A stretch of DNA of 64,000 nt, taken from positions 46,796,631 to 46,860,630 of the forward strand of contig CM023539.1 of assembly GCA_013350335.1 (NCBI GenBank), written 5' to 3'. Shown in pieces: positions 12,227-22,339 of the stretch; position 1 is the stretch's first letter, and each line of letters starts with the position of its first letter. Source of the DNA: Chimonanthus salicifolius (taxonomy: Eukaryota > Streptophyta > Magnoliopsida > Laurales > Calycanthaceae). The notes below the pieces were generated by a model. The model saw nothing but the letters and a program-made list of their open reading frames with translations, did not search any database and was not told where the DNA came from. The position numbers and the translations under genes are program-made.

Positions 12227-13747
12227 TGACGCCGGTATCCATGAACATGATCAAATTTTTAATTTTGACCTGAGCAGATGCATTAACAAATTAGCAAGTT
12301 TTGGCCCTGAGTCAAAAGATGCAAATTTCATTTTCGATCCTGGCGGAATTTCAGGCCCAATGGAGTTCAAGTGGGGCCCAATAAGTTGTTCAAGATCCAA
12401 GTGCCCAACATGGCTGCCCCACTTCCACCGTTTGACAATTCAAATTAATAGCTATGACTTTGCATCACGTGGGTTGAATTGAATGGGAGTTGGATTACAC
12501 ATGTTTGACTCGTGAACCCATTTGGAAACTATTGACACGTGGGGGTCTTTCCCTAACGTGCAGCACCGAGTAATAGGATTAGATTTGTTTTAATCGGTGG
12601 TGATTTTAGATAAAGTAGTTGCTTTATTTAATTTTTATTTTATTTGGCACTTATGTATTTTTATTTCTTTCTAAATTCCAATTTTAGTAGCCATAGAAAT
12701 AGGAGTTTATTTGAGTCAAGGTCGTGGCAGGAGGGTCGGCTCCATATTTTTCGGTTTTTTCTTATTTAATACATTGTAATCGACAGAATTTAGGAGAGCA
12801 ATTTATGAAATAAAGTGTATTTTTTTATTTTTATTTTCTATGGGAAAATTGACTGAGGTCTAAGACAACTGAGGTTGCAGTCGAACCAAGCTGAGTGCTT
12901 GTCGATTCTCATTGAGTTGAGGCGTTTTGAGGACAAACTTAAAATTTTCTCGTCAGAACAGGTAATTCTAAATGCTCTTAAGTATTTAAAGTTAATTGAA
13001 TCAAGGTTATGTGCTAATTAAACCCATGAATTCAGTGTGACCACTGATAGGTTTAATTGACTGAGTCGTGTTGACTTGCAGTGAAAACCCATATCCCACG
13101 TTGAGTCTGAACAGTGGTGGGGGTCGGCTCCATTTAAAAATTGTAATCAGATTTCTAAAATCTGTTTGGGCTGAATTTTGTTTGGGTTTCAAATCAGTAG
13201 CAGTGGTGTTGTTTTCAAAACAACTTTTGGAATGAATTTACATATTTAAAATTCAGTTTTTCAATGTGTTCTGGGAGTGATTTCAAACATTACAAAATCT
13301 GGACTGATTTCATTGAGAGTGTCAATCAGTTTTAAAGCAGTTTTGAAACTCTATTTTTGGACTGATTTTTAGTTGGAAATTAAATCCAGTTTTAGACGTG
13401 ACTTGTGATTGGTTTAAGAATTAAAACAAATCAATTTATTTTCTAAAACTGATTGGTGAGTGTTGTTCTATAAAACCCACCGGTTCTAAAATTTTCTCAA
13501 ATTGGATTTTTTTTCTTAAACCATGTTCAAAATTGATTTGATAGTTGTGGAAAGGTTTTTGATAAATTACTTTGGAATTTGAAAACCCAATTGAGTGTGC
13601 TTAGATTAATTGATTCAATTAATTCCATTGCTTAAGGATTTGGGTTTTACTGTTTAAGATCAACGGGTTGTGTTAAATCACGTTGATTGTGTTAGTGCTT
13701 CCACTTTAGCAATTGAGTAGGCCTCTTATCATACCCAGTCTACATCA
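12227..13747 (+). mobile_element. Solo-LTR-like element, plus orientation (same family as 27,367-28,466)
   Basis: The segment starts TGACGCC and ends CTACATCA. Landmarks in the same order occur on the minus strand of 27,367-28,466: an early 'aaattagcaagtt' phrase, a central 'gagggtcggctc', and a terminal 'gttgtgttaaa' to 'gattgagtagg' to 'ctacatca'. Two diverged copies with matching ends and no coding sequence between fit solo LTRs of one retrotransposon family. No matching target-site duplication is seen, so the boundaries are approximate. Confidence 0.55.
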
Positions 13748-14084
13748 CAACATAAGACCAATTCTAGAAATCTCCAGGAAATCCAAATTTGGCTGAAGAT
13801 CGCTCGTATGAAGGAGTCTCCACGTGGATAAGTAGCAAACGTGTGATCAAGAAACTATTTGGAGAAAAAAATACTTTTTCGGCTACACAAATGGTAATAT
13901 CGGAAAATAAAAAAAAGAAATTAATAAAGAGAATCAAACCACAACACAAAGATTTTAAATGGTTCCCTTTTGAATATGTCCACGGATTTCAAACTCAAAG
14001 GCAAAATAAAAAAGAGACGGCTTTTGCTACATATGTTTTACTCTCTCTTTCTTACAAAATGACCATATATACTACTCTAATCAA
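13748..14084. repeat. Fragment related to sequence at 63,738 (retroelement-like)
   Basis: The string near 13,950, 'agattttaaatggttccc', followed by 'aaaataaaaaagagacgg' and 'ttttactctctctttc', has a degenerate counterpart at 63,738-63,845 with agatttacgtggttcc. The 'acgtggttca' phrase also recurs in the LTR-like region near 20,230 and 20,402. This looks like dispersed retroelement sequence with no coding capacity. Confidence 0.35.
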
Positions 14085-15983
14085 TCCTTTTTTTTGAAAA
14101 ACAGGGTAAGTTTCATTCAAACCAGGGGAGAAACCCCTAAAGCATACAAAAGAGAGCTCTTATCAAGAGCAAGAAGGAAGAAAAACCAAAGGAGCCCACA
14201 ACCCAGGCTAGACAAAGAGAAAGATAGAACCCCCAAGGGAGCAAGAAAGATCAATAGATTAGCAAAAAACTCCCGTACAAAAATTGGATAGTATGGGAAC
14301 ATTTAAACTATTAGCCCACTCTTTAAGCTTTAAAAAATGGGAGTCATTGTTTTTTGCAATATTCAAGTGTGTAATATTCAAGCGAGTGAGAAGGTCCGCT
14401 GCAACACGAGCGTGAGTTTTGAGACGCTACTAATAGGAGGAGGGTGTAGTGATTACCGAGAGTGTTCTTTGGTCTTGAAGGAGAATATCAACAAAAATCT
14501 TCTTATCCAAGTAGATACAAAGGATCTTCTGGCAGAAGAACAAAGATTCCCAAGGATACACGAGTTAGTGGGTGAAGGAAAAACACACGAGCATATGATT
14601 GAGGCCTGATCACTACACAGCTGGGAGCAAAAGACCGTGCAAGGCTGAACTTGAAAGGACCCAAAAGTTAGAGTAACATGAAAGGTAGTAGGGATGCAGC
14701 GAGGTAGAGAAGGAGGAGTTGTGTGCGGCACATAAGGAGGAAGGTTCCACTGAGCAGAGAAAGCACTACTAAGCCCAAAGAGGTCTTGATTAGTGAGAAA
14801 GAAGAAAATCCTGTGCCTGATATCCGAAGCAATAGAGGAGAAGACTTTAGTAGCACAACTGTAAGTGTTTTTAAAGATCCTAAGGTTTCTCTCGTTCCAA
14901 CAATGCCAAACAAGAGCAAGAAGGGAAAGAGAAGCCGCAAGCTTTTGTACAGGCGAAGACCTGGAGCTAACAAGGTGGGAGGCTTGGGAAGGGATATTAG
15001 GATCATTAGAAGGAACATGAATTTGGAGTTGAGAAGGTTCCAAATAGAGACGACGAAGGCACATTGCAAGAAATGCTGGTTGGATTCCATGGCCAAAGAG
15101 CACAACAGGCAGCTGGATTGACATCTGAACCCAAAACGGATAAGAAAGTCAGTAGTTTTTAGATCATTATTAAAGAGCAGCAAGGCAAAGGAGTACCTAG
15201 GGATGCAGCCAAAAAACCAGACCAGATTGATCCAAGAAGGTTCGGCCAAATTGCTGAAATGAGAGTGCAGAACAAAAGAGATGCTGAAGGCCCCGAAGTT
15301 GTTGGCAGTCCACAAAATGTCATCCGCAATAAGATGGGCAAGCAGGTGGATGCCAGAGACCAGATCCCCAATGGCAGTCAGAGAGTTGGAGGAAGAGGAT
15401 GGAAGCTGCCAAGATCCCACTAGAGATGAAGTGAGAGACTGGAATATTCATTCCCAAACCCAAATTGTAGCACGGCCTACCACCAAACTGGTCAAGCAAA
15501 ATAAAACCTTCACGAATCCAGGGGTCACTCCAAAATTTAGTATCCTGACCATCGCCAATGGAGTGGCAAACATGAGCTTTGGCCAAATTCCGGACTGCCA
15601 TAATTGACTTCCAGGCCCAAGAAGCGTTGTGCTTTAAACAAGCAGTCCATAAATTTCTATTCTTCATATATGTTTCATGAACCCATCTAATCCACAAGCT
15701 ATCAGCCTTGTTAACAATGGCCCAGACCTGCTTAAGGAGGCAGGCTCTGTTGAGGAGCTCCATATTGTAGAGACTCAAACCACCTTTGTCTTTAGGTTTA
15801 CAAATGGTATCCCAACAGACAGTGTGCACCTTACGCCGGTCAAGGGAACTCCAAAAGAAGCTTCTCATAGCTTTGTCAGCCTTAGCAAGGCAGGTCTTTG
15901 GCAAGAGAAAAGCATTTGCCAAGTAAATTAGTGACGCAGCAGCTGTAGGATCTGAAACTTGAGCGGCCCATACTGTGGCGATA

Positions 15984-16707
15984 GTCACGACCCGATCAAA
16001 GTAATGTACTGCCGATGGTGGAATTCAATGGATATAATGGGAATTGGGAAATAATATTCAATGGTTGGTCTAGGCTTGGTCGGAGGACAAAAGGGTGAAA
16101 GGCATGTAAAGGCACACTAGCCAAGCAAAGTGGAGAAAGATATGACGTTGGGTAAAAGATGGGAAAGAAAAGTAAATGGGAAGGTGGTGTTGGTAGAAAA
16201 GGGTAAAGGATGAAGAAAGGTGTTATCTATAACAGAGAAGCACCGGTGCAGCAGAGCAGCAGAGTAAGAGAGAGAGAGATAAGAGAAGAAGAAATAACAG
16301 AGAAGGAGAAAGAAGATCTCACGAGAAGAGAGAAGATCAGAAAGAAGAAGGAAGAGAAGAGGAGCAGTGTAGAGATAAATTCTCAATTTTTATTAATCAA
16401 TTTATCTATTACAATGCTAGAGAGGGGTTTATATAAAAAACCCAAAACTAAAATAGCAATAAAAATAAAAACGAAAATAAAGAAATAGTATCCTAAAAGA
16501 AATAGGAATAGTATTTTTAAAAGAAATAGAAATACTATCCTAAAAGAAATAGTATTCTAAAGAATAGTATCCTATAACAACTAGTATTCTAAAAGAAACG
16601 GTAACTTCCACTTTTATCACTTGGTAGCTTCGAAGCTGGGATTAGATTTCCCGACAAATTTGTCGGTGGCTCTTGTGGATTCACTCGCTCATGCGTGTGC
16701 TGCATCA
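15984..16707 (-). mobile_element. Solo gypsy LTR inserted in the LINE
   Basis: Read on the minus strand, the segment starts TGATGCAGCACACGCATGAG and matches the LTR at 31,920-32,715: the same start, the 'aatttgtcgggaaat' and 'gcttcgaagctac' phrases, and the same TAGTATTTCTATTTCTTTTA-type tandem repeat. LINE coding sequence resumes directly on both sides, with LLNSTILNLLI before the insert and ATVWAAQVS after. The flanks read CTAAT and CTATC, compatible with a decayed 5-bp target duplication. Confidence 0.75.
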
Positions 16708-17525
16708 ATTAGCAGGTTAAGAATGGTGGAATTAAGAAGCTCGACCAGGCTAGCGAATGAGATGGAGGAAGCATTCCAATTGTAGATCTTATTTTGAATT
16801 TTTGAAATGAGCCTAGAACAGTACGAAACGTACATGCGAGAAGAGAACAGGGGAAATCCCAAATAAGAGATAGGGAGCTTAGCTTCAACCATACTGAGGT
16901 GAGAAAGGATGGTGTCTTTGGAGGAGACTGACCCGTAGAAGATGACCTGGCATTTTGAAGCATTGATGGAGAGGCCAGAGAAAATTTGGAAGTCCTCAAG
17001 GAGATTCTTGATAGTAATAATGGATTTCATATCCGCCGAACAGAAGAGCATCAAGTCGTCAGAGAAGAGCAAATGAGAGATGGTGGAGCTACCAACAGAG
17101 AAGGGGTAGTATAATTCTTTATCCCGAACAACTTTCTCAAGAGCACAAGAGAATCTTTCCATGATAATAGCGAAGAGGAAGGGGGATAGAGGGTCACCTT
17201 GTCTGAGACCTTTAGAGCTGTAAAAGAAGCCACAAGGAGTACCATTGAGGAGAACCGAGAAGGATTGAGATGTCACACACTCACGAATCCAGCTAATCCA
17301 CTTGGTACTGAAGTTCATCTGGCCAAGAATATGAAAGAGGTAGTCCCACTTAATCGAGTCGAAGGCCTTTCGGAGGTCAATTTTGATGCACAAACGAGCG
17401 GAACCCTTGTGAAGATGGATCCCATGTAACAAATCATGGCATAAAAGGATGTTGGAGGTGATGTCTCTGCTAGGAATGAAAACTGATTGGTTTAGGCTAA
17501 TGATGCTAGACATAACAAGCTTCAT
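16708..17525 (-). pseudogene. LINE reverse transcriptase core, longest open segment
   Basis: This is the longest surviving LINE frame, about 270 codons before it reads into the inserted LTR. It contains the reverse transcriptase palm motifs KIDLRKAFDSIKW, GLRQGDPLSPF and FSDDLMLF and the conserved GLSINASKCQ and YLGFPLF strings. The adjoining frames at 17,522-17,943 carry the preceding fingers region but are frameshifted, so no functional enzyme is encoded. Confidence 0.8.
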
Positions 17526-18250
17526 CCGGTTGACAAGGATTCTGGAGATGATCTTATAAATCTCATTTGATAGAGCAATGGGCCTGAAGAGATCTGGGAG
17601 GTCAGCATTAGCAGCCTTAGGGATAAGAGTGATGAAGGAAGCCTTTGTTTCTTTGAGAAGCTTTGAAGAGACAAAAAAAAATCCAAACTGGCAGTGGAAA
17701 CATCATCACCAATAATACTGCAGCAGGCTTTGTAAAACATGACATTTTAGCCGTCAGGACCAAGGGATTTTCTGGTATTAGCACGATTGATGACAGAGTG
17801 AATCTCCTTCCTATCCACAGGGGAAGAGAGGCAGCTAGACACATCCAGACTAAGGGTGTGGGTAATGCTGAAGCGGCTGAAGGTACTGAAATCAGTCTTC
17901 TGATCACAATCATGGATAGCAGAAGAAGTAATGGGCCTGCCATTCAAAGAGCAACTGGTAGAACCAATGGGAGAGCCAGTGAATAAAGTAGTGAAGTGAT
18001 TAACAGAGATGCTGCTAATCTCCGTGAAGTCATCAGTGATAGAGCCATCATCTTTGCAGATAGTGCGGACGTTATTTTGATGCTGACGAACCTTGATGGA
18101 ATTATAGAAGAAATTACTGACAATATCCTTGAGATTAAGACCAAGTGATCTAGATTTCTGCTGCAAGAGACTGAGCTCATAATCTATCACAGTTTCAAGG
18201 AGCTGTTTGGAAGCCTGCACAGCGCTGAAATTTATATAAGACACCATGTG

Positions 18251-18788
18251 AAATTATAAAATTGTCCTTCATTAAAAAATTTGATTTGGGGGCTCTGCCC
18301 TTGTGCCCTTAGACAAGGGGGTGCTGCCCCTTTTGAAATCCCGAAAATCTCGACCTGCAACCTGATCAACAATACACCTCTAATGATCAGACTTCCACAA
18401 AGTTCAACAGTAACTAACCTGATTTCTAAATGCCAAATTTCAATCTAAGTAGGGGTAGAGTTGCGGTAGAGCGGGGGCTTGGAGTTGGCAAGTCTAATTT
18501 GTATTTTGTCTATATTAGTTCTTACTAGTAGCTGCTAGTAAGTCATAGACTGGGAGACCTGATTCACTTATATATACAGTATGTAAACGAATCAAGGGGA
18601 CAAATAGAGTGTTTTCTTTTAGTAGAGGTTCCTCCCTGCATGCATCGGTGCACAACACCTTACACTTTCCTCTTAAGTGATACCTCATTACTGCACCTTG
18701 TTGTAGTGCTGCGGGTTGAGTGCAATTACTGCATGAAGGTGTTGCTTGCCCAATCACAAACTTAGTAAACCGAATTGGTTTATGATAG
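18251..18788. other. Repeat-like spacer between the LINE and the hAT-like element
   Basis: No gene is seen. A 'gggggctctgccctt...ggggtgctgcccc' internal near-repeat lies at 18,287-18,332. A TATATATACAGTATG stretch near 18,570 followed by a CCTCCCTGCATGC phrase looks LTR-like. Confidence 0.3.
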
Positions 18789-18796
18789 AATCTGTG

Positions 18797-19923
18797 CAGG
18801 GTCGGCCCTGAGATTTCAGGGGCCCTAGGCGAACTTTTAAGATTGACCTTTTATATACTCATCAAAAGTAAAATCAAACAATTTTTTTTACAAAGTGTGA
18901 AACATTTAAATAAAATATCATAATCAAATTTATAACAAATTATTATTTAAAATTTATTCTTATTTTGAGATGCAAAATTACTAATTAAATTACAATATTC
19001 AAAATTTTTAACATTTATTTTTCAATAAATAAGATAGTTAATCCATTCAATTTTTCTTCTCACATCGTAGACCGAAGATAAGATTTTATCAATTTTAACT
19101 TTGAAAAACTTATTTCTGCATAGGTAAGTATAACCTGGTATAATCAACATTATTTTATAAGCAATTCAAGCATTCGGAAAACAACAATTCATTCTTTTTA
19201 TATAATTTAGCAATTCATTCTTTTGGTACTGCATCTTTTATCATATTCAAGTGGACACTAATGCAAATTCTCATTTGAAACGAATATATTATTATTATTT
19301 TAATTTTTCAAATTTTCTGGATTTTTAAAAAAATTAAAAAATATCTTAATTATAATGATTTATACTTATATATTACATCTAATAAAATCTACATTGATCA
19401 AATGAATAAAGCTATGTTTTTTCATCTCTTCAAATTTTAAAAGCTTTAAATAATTCAAAATTATCAACTCAATATAGATTTCTCTTTCTCCCTATTTAGA
19501 TGATAGATATATTTTAAAAGATTCTTTATTAATTAAAATTATTTTATTATTATTATTATTAAACTCAATAAATTGAGGATTATAATAATTATTATGATTG
19601 TTACTATCATTATTTTAATTTTTTAAAAAATCCATGCTTTAAATTGAGTAAAAAAATTATAAATATATAAATTTTCTATTTTGAGTATTCTAAATTCGAA
19701 ATAAACATTATTATTAAATAACTCCATAAAAATAATAATTATACATAGTAGGGATTTGAATCCGAGCCGCGCGTTCTAACCGACCTGGACCACAATGGAT
19801 TTGTGTCTTAATTATGCATTATTAACTATTTAACATATAATAAAGGAGCTTATGGACTTGAGGGCCTTATTTATTTGGGGGCCCTAGGCGGCCGCCTACT
19901 TCGCCTAGCCAGGGCCGGCCCTC
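18797..19923. mobile_element. Non-autonomous hAT-like DNA transposon with 8-bp target duplication
   Basis: The ends are CAGGGTCGGCCCTGAG and CCAGGGCCGGCCCTC. Subterminal blocks are inverted: 'aggggccctaggcgaa' on the left and 'gggggccctaggcgg...cttcgcctag' on the right. Flanking 8-mers AATCTGTG (18,789-18,796) and AATATGTG (19,924-19,931) agree at seven of eight positions, the length expected of hAT insertions. The interior is very AT-rich and has no transposase frame, so it is non-autonomous. A tRNA-like string with a GGATTCAAATCC-type B box lies near 19,750-19,800 on the minus strand, perhaps a nested SINE piece. Confidence 0.75.
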
Positions 19924-20104
19924 AATATGTGATTGAGTAGGGTAGATTAGCTAATGAAAACTCTCCTTTATGGTAGAAAATGAACCATCAATTTGCAATA
20001 ATAATCTTCTATATTTCTTTCTCTTTCCTAAACATATTTATATCATAGAATAATAAAAAATAACTACCTATTAACTGCTGTAAACTACCCACTACACCAA
20101 CGAG

Positions 20105-20452
20105 CTGCTACCGAATTGGTTGGCTGCAGCTCGTTGGTGCTCTGCTGCTGCTCACTTCTCTTGCCTGGGTGCTGGTAAGTGTAAAAAAATATAATACAAT
20201 CACACATATCAATCACACAAGACAGTTTTTTACGTGGTTCACCAGGCTACGTCCACGGAACTACTGCTCGATTACGCTGCTACATGATTGGTTGCTGCAG
20301 CTTGTTGGTGTTCTGCTGCTGCTCACTTCTCCTGCTTGGGTGCTGGTAAGTGAAAAAATATAACGCAATCACACGTATCAATCACACAAGACACAGTTTT
20401 TCACGTGGTTCACGACAAGGGCTACGTCCACGGAGCGATTGCTCGATTACAC
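20105..20452. repeat. Tandem duplication of a ~172-bp unit
   Basis: Two adjacent copies (20,105-20,275 and 20,276-20,452) share, in order, 'gctgctac', 'gattggttg', 'ctgctgctgctcacttctc', 'tgggtgctggtaagtg', 'caatcacac', 'acgtggttcac' and 'ctacgtccacgg'. A third partial copy of the 'ctgctgctgctcacttctc' part lies at 20,694-20,745. Confidence 0.8.
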
Positions 20453-21150
20453 TATAGAGAATAATCTGGACAACTTGTTACAGGATTCTTAAGTCTTAAT
20501 CCTATGTCCTCTTCCTCTTTCTTCTCCCTCTGTTCTTTTCTCCTCTCTTTCACTCTGAGAAAGCCTCTACTTAGAAAAACCTAGAGAGAAAAGAACCCTT
20601 ATATATGGTGGGCTTACATAATATTGACTTGACCTTCTGGGCCTTACATAAACACACACTGATTCAATAAAGACTTTTTAAGCCAAAACCCAGCAGCTTG
20701 ATGATGCTCTGCTGCTGCTCACTTCTCTTGCCGGCTGCTGCTGTTCCGTCTCAGCTCGTCTGGACGCTGGCTACTTCAACCGAATGTCCCCAAGGTCCAC
20801 AGTTCTCCGGAGCAGAAAGAAAACGGAGAAGCTCCCTGATGTCCTACCGGTTCCGCCTCTCTACCATTTCCACTGGTTTAACGATCTGAACTGCAGAAAA
20901 GCCGAACGATTTGGCCAGAAATATTGCTGGAATCTACGGCCGTCCGCTCTGTTTTCCGTCCAACGGTCCCAGAGAGGAGAAAGGAAAAGAGAAGCTCGCT
21001 GCTGCTGCTCTCTCCCTCTCGTTCTTGCTACAAACGGCTAAAAAATCCAGAGATCTCCCAAATCCCTCCAGTGAAGAAACGAACAGGTAGAGAACTCCCC
21101 AGCCAAGGCAACTCCAGAGACTCTGCTCAGCTGTTTGAGCAATGCATCAA

Positions 21151-22325
21151 GTGACCAATGGTAATTAAACTAGAAACTCAAAAAAGGAGTTTGCCTAACT
21201 CTGCGGCCATCTTAGCTTGAAAGCACACCTGGGAGGAAAATGAAAATTTCAAAGCTGAAGTCTCTAATCATACCATGGGAAACTATAAGAAATTAGAAAC
21301 CCCCCTGATACATGGGAATACATCAGAGACAGTTGATTAAAAAAATTGGCCTCAATATTAATGAAGAACATCACTATCTATCCAATTGTCCATCTTAACA
21401 AAAGTGGACCATGTAAGTTTGTGCTCACATTTAGGGGGTTCAGTCAGATGTACTCAGTCATTTCATTTTATGTACACAATTACAGATTCACAAAGATAAT
21501 GTTAATAGCTAAACGAACATACTGATCGATAATAATTGCAAGTAAGTGTTTATGGATGTTAATTTTTTTTAATCAAAATGGTCAAGGATAGCTGCATCGT
21601 ACAAGTCATACACCTTTGCTTTAGCGTGACATGAGATGAGAAAATGGAACCATGTAGCCGATGGACCCCCATAGATCCCTATTCGAGGAACTGGGACTAC
21701 AAGCAAGTAAATATCTGCTATCTGCTAACAGCTCCTACTCTAACATGTACTGACATTAGATGGCTTCCAACTAGTTCCCATACAAGAAATTCTAAATGTT
21801 TCATAACCCTCTAACTTTTGTGGTAAGAAATAGTACTTTAGAAATTAAATATATTAAAAAGAGATGTTTGGAATTGGATATAAAAGATGAGAGTAACTTT
21901 TATAATTACTGAAATTAACTTTTAAATACAATTCTCCAGAGGGCCCAAATGGGAATATACTTGCTGCAGTTGTTGCACTCCTTGCTTCATAAATGCTTTG
22001 AAGGTGAACATGTATCTCATTTGCAAGGGTCTTTGGTTGCTCGAGAACTTTAGAAACGCTTGCCTGTGACCTAAGCGTACACCAGAAAAGTGATATATTT
22101 AGAATTGTTTTGGAAGATAATTTCATAATATATATATATAGTTGTTATGTGAGAGAGAGAGATGTACATCGTATTGAGAGCCGCCGCTTCTTCGTTTTTT
22201 TAATCTTCGAGCAAAGTAGAACGGTGTGCACCAATGGATATACCGAACAAAACCACAGTAAATCTCTATGTTGTAGTTGCATATTACAATGTCGGTAGCT
22301 GAGAAGGGGATTTCACTCTTCATCA
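21151..22325. other. Region 3' of NLR gene A, with a possible exon fragment
   Basis: This is mostly AT-rich. On the minus strand about 22,080-21,900 has coding character in one frame (KVLEQPKTLANEIHVHL, IFPFGPSGELYLKV) after an acceptor-like TGTACGCTTAG. I do not recognise the family; it may be a captured exon or an exon of a transcript extending from gene A. The end of gene A's predicted last exon and its 3' UTR should lie between about 22,326 and 22,100. Confidence 0.3.
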
Positions 22326-22339
22326 TCTGCAATCATAAG

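Larger units (their letters stand above)
14085..18250 (-). mobile_element. L1-type LINE retrotransposon, 5'-truncated and decayed
   Basis: Read on the minus strand, pieces in several frames give the standard plant L1 order. First is the linker before the reverse transcriptase (ELSLLQQKSRSLG, VNHFTTLFTGS; about 18,247-17,747). Next is the reverse transcriptase (about 17,740-16,708) with KIDLRKAFDSIKWDYLF, GLRQGDPLSPFLF and the catalytic FSDDLMLF. Then come a thumb/C-terminal region (about 15,985-15,320; AKADKAMRSFFWSS) and RNase H/zinc-finger remnants to about 14,450. The 3' UTR ends near 14,100 with CTGTTTTTC and a short A-tail (T-run on the plus strand at 14,088-14,096). No endonuclease domain is present, so the copy is 5'-truncated. 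It carries several frameshifts and is interrupted by an LTR at about 15,984-16,707. No clear target-site duplication was found. Confidence 0.85.
18490..21150 (-). mobile_element. Decayed LTR-type element region, split by a hAT-like insertion
   Basis: The region lacks coding sequence but has LTR hallmarks on the minus strand. A CATATATAAGGGTTCTTTTC TATA region lies near 20,600. Downstream are GTGGACGTAGCC and GAACCACGTGAAAAACTGTG phrases at 20,390-20,430, and a GTGTGATTG...TTCACTTACC end near 20,350. Sequence resembling retroelement flank continues on both sides of the element at 18,797-19,923. The exact ends, and whether one or two elements are present, are not resolvable by eye. Confidence 0.4.

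Noticed and set aside
14337..15931. Plus-strand frames of 84-132 codons in the LINE
   Set aside because: They are antisense shadows of the LINE coding region read on the minus strand.
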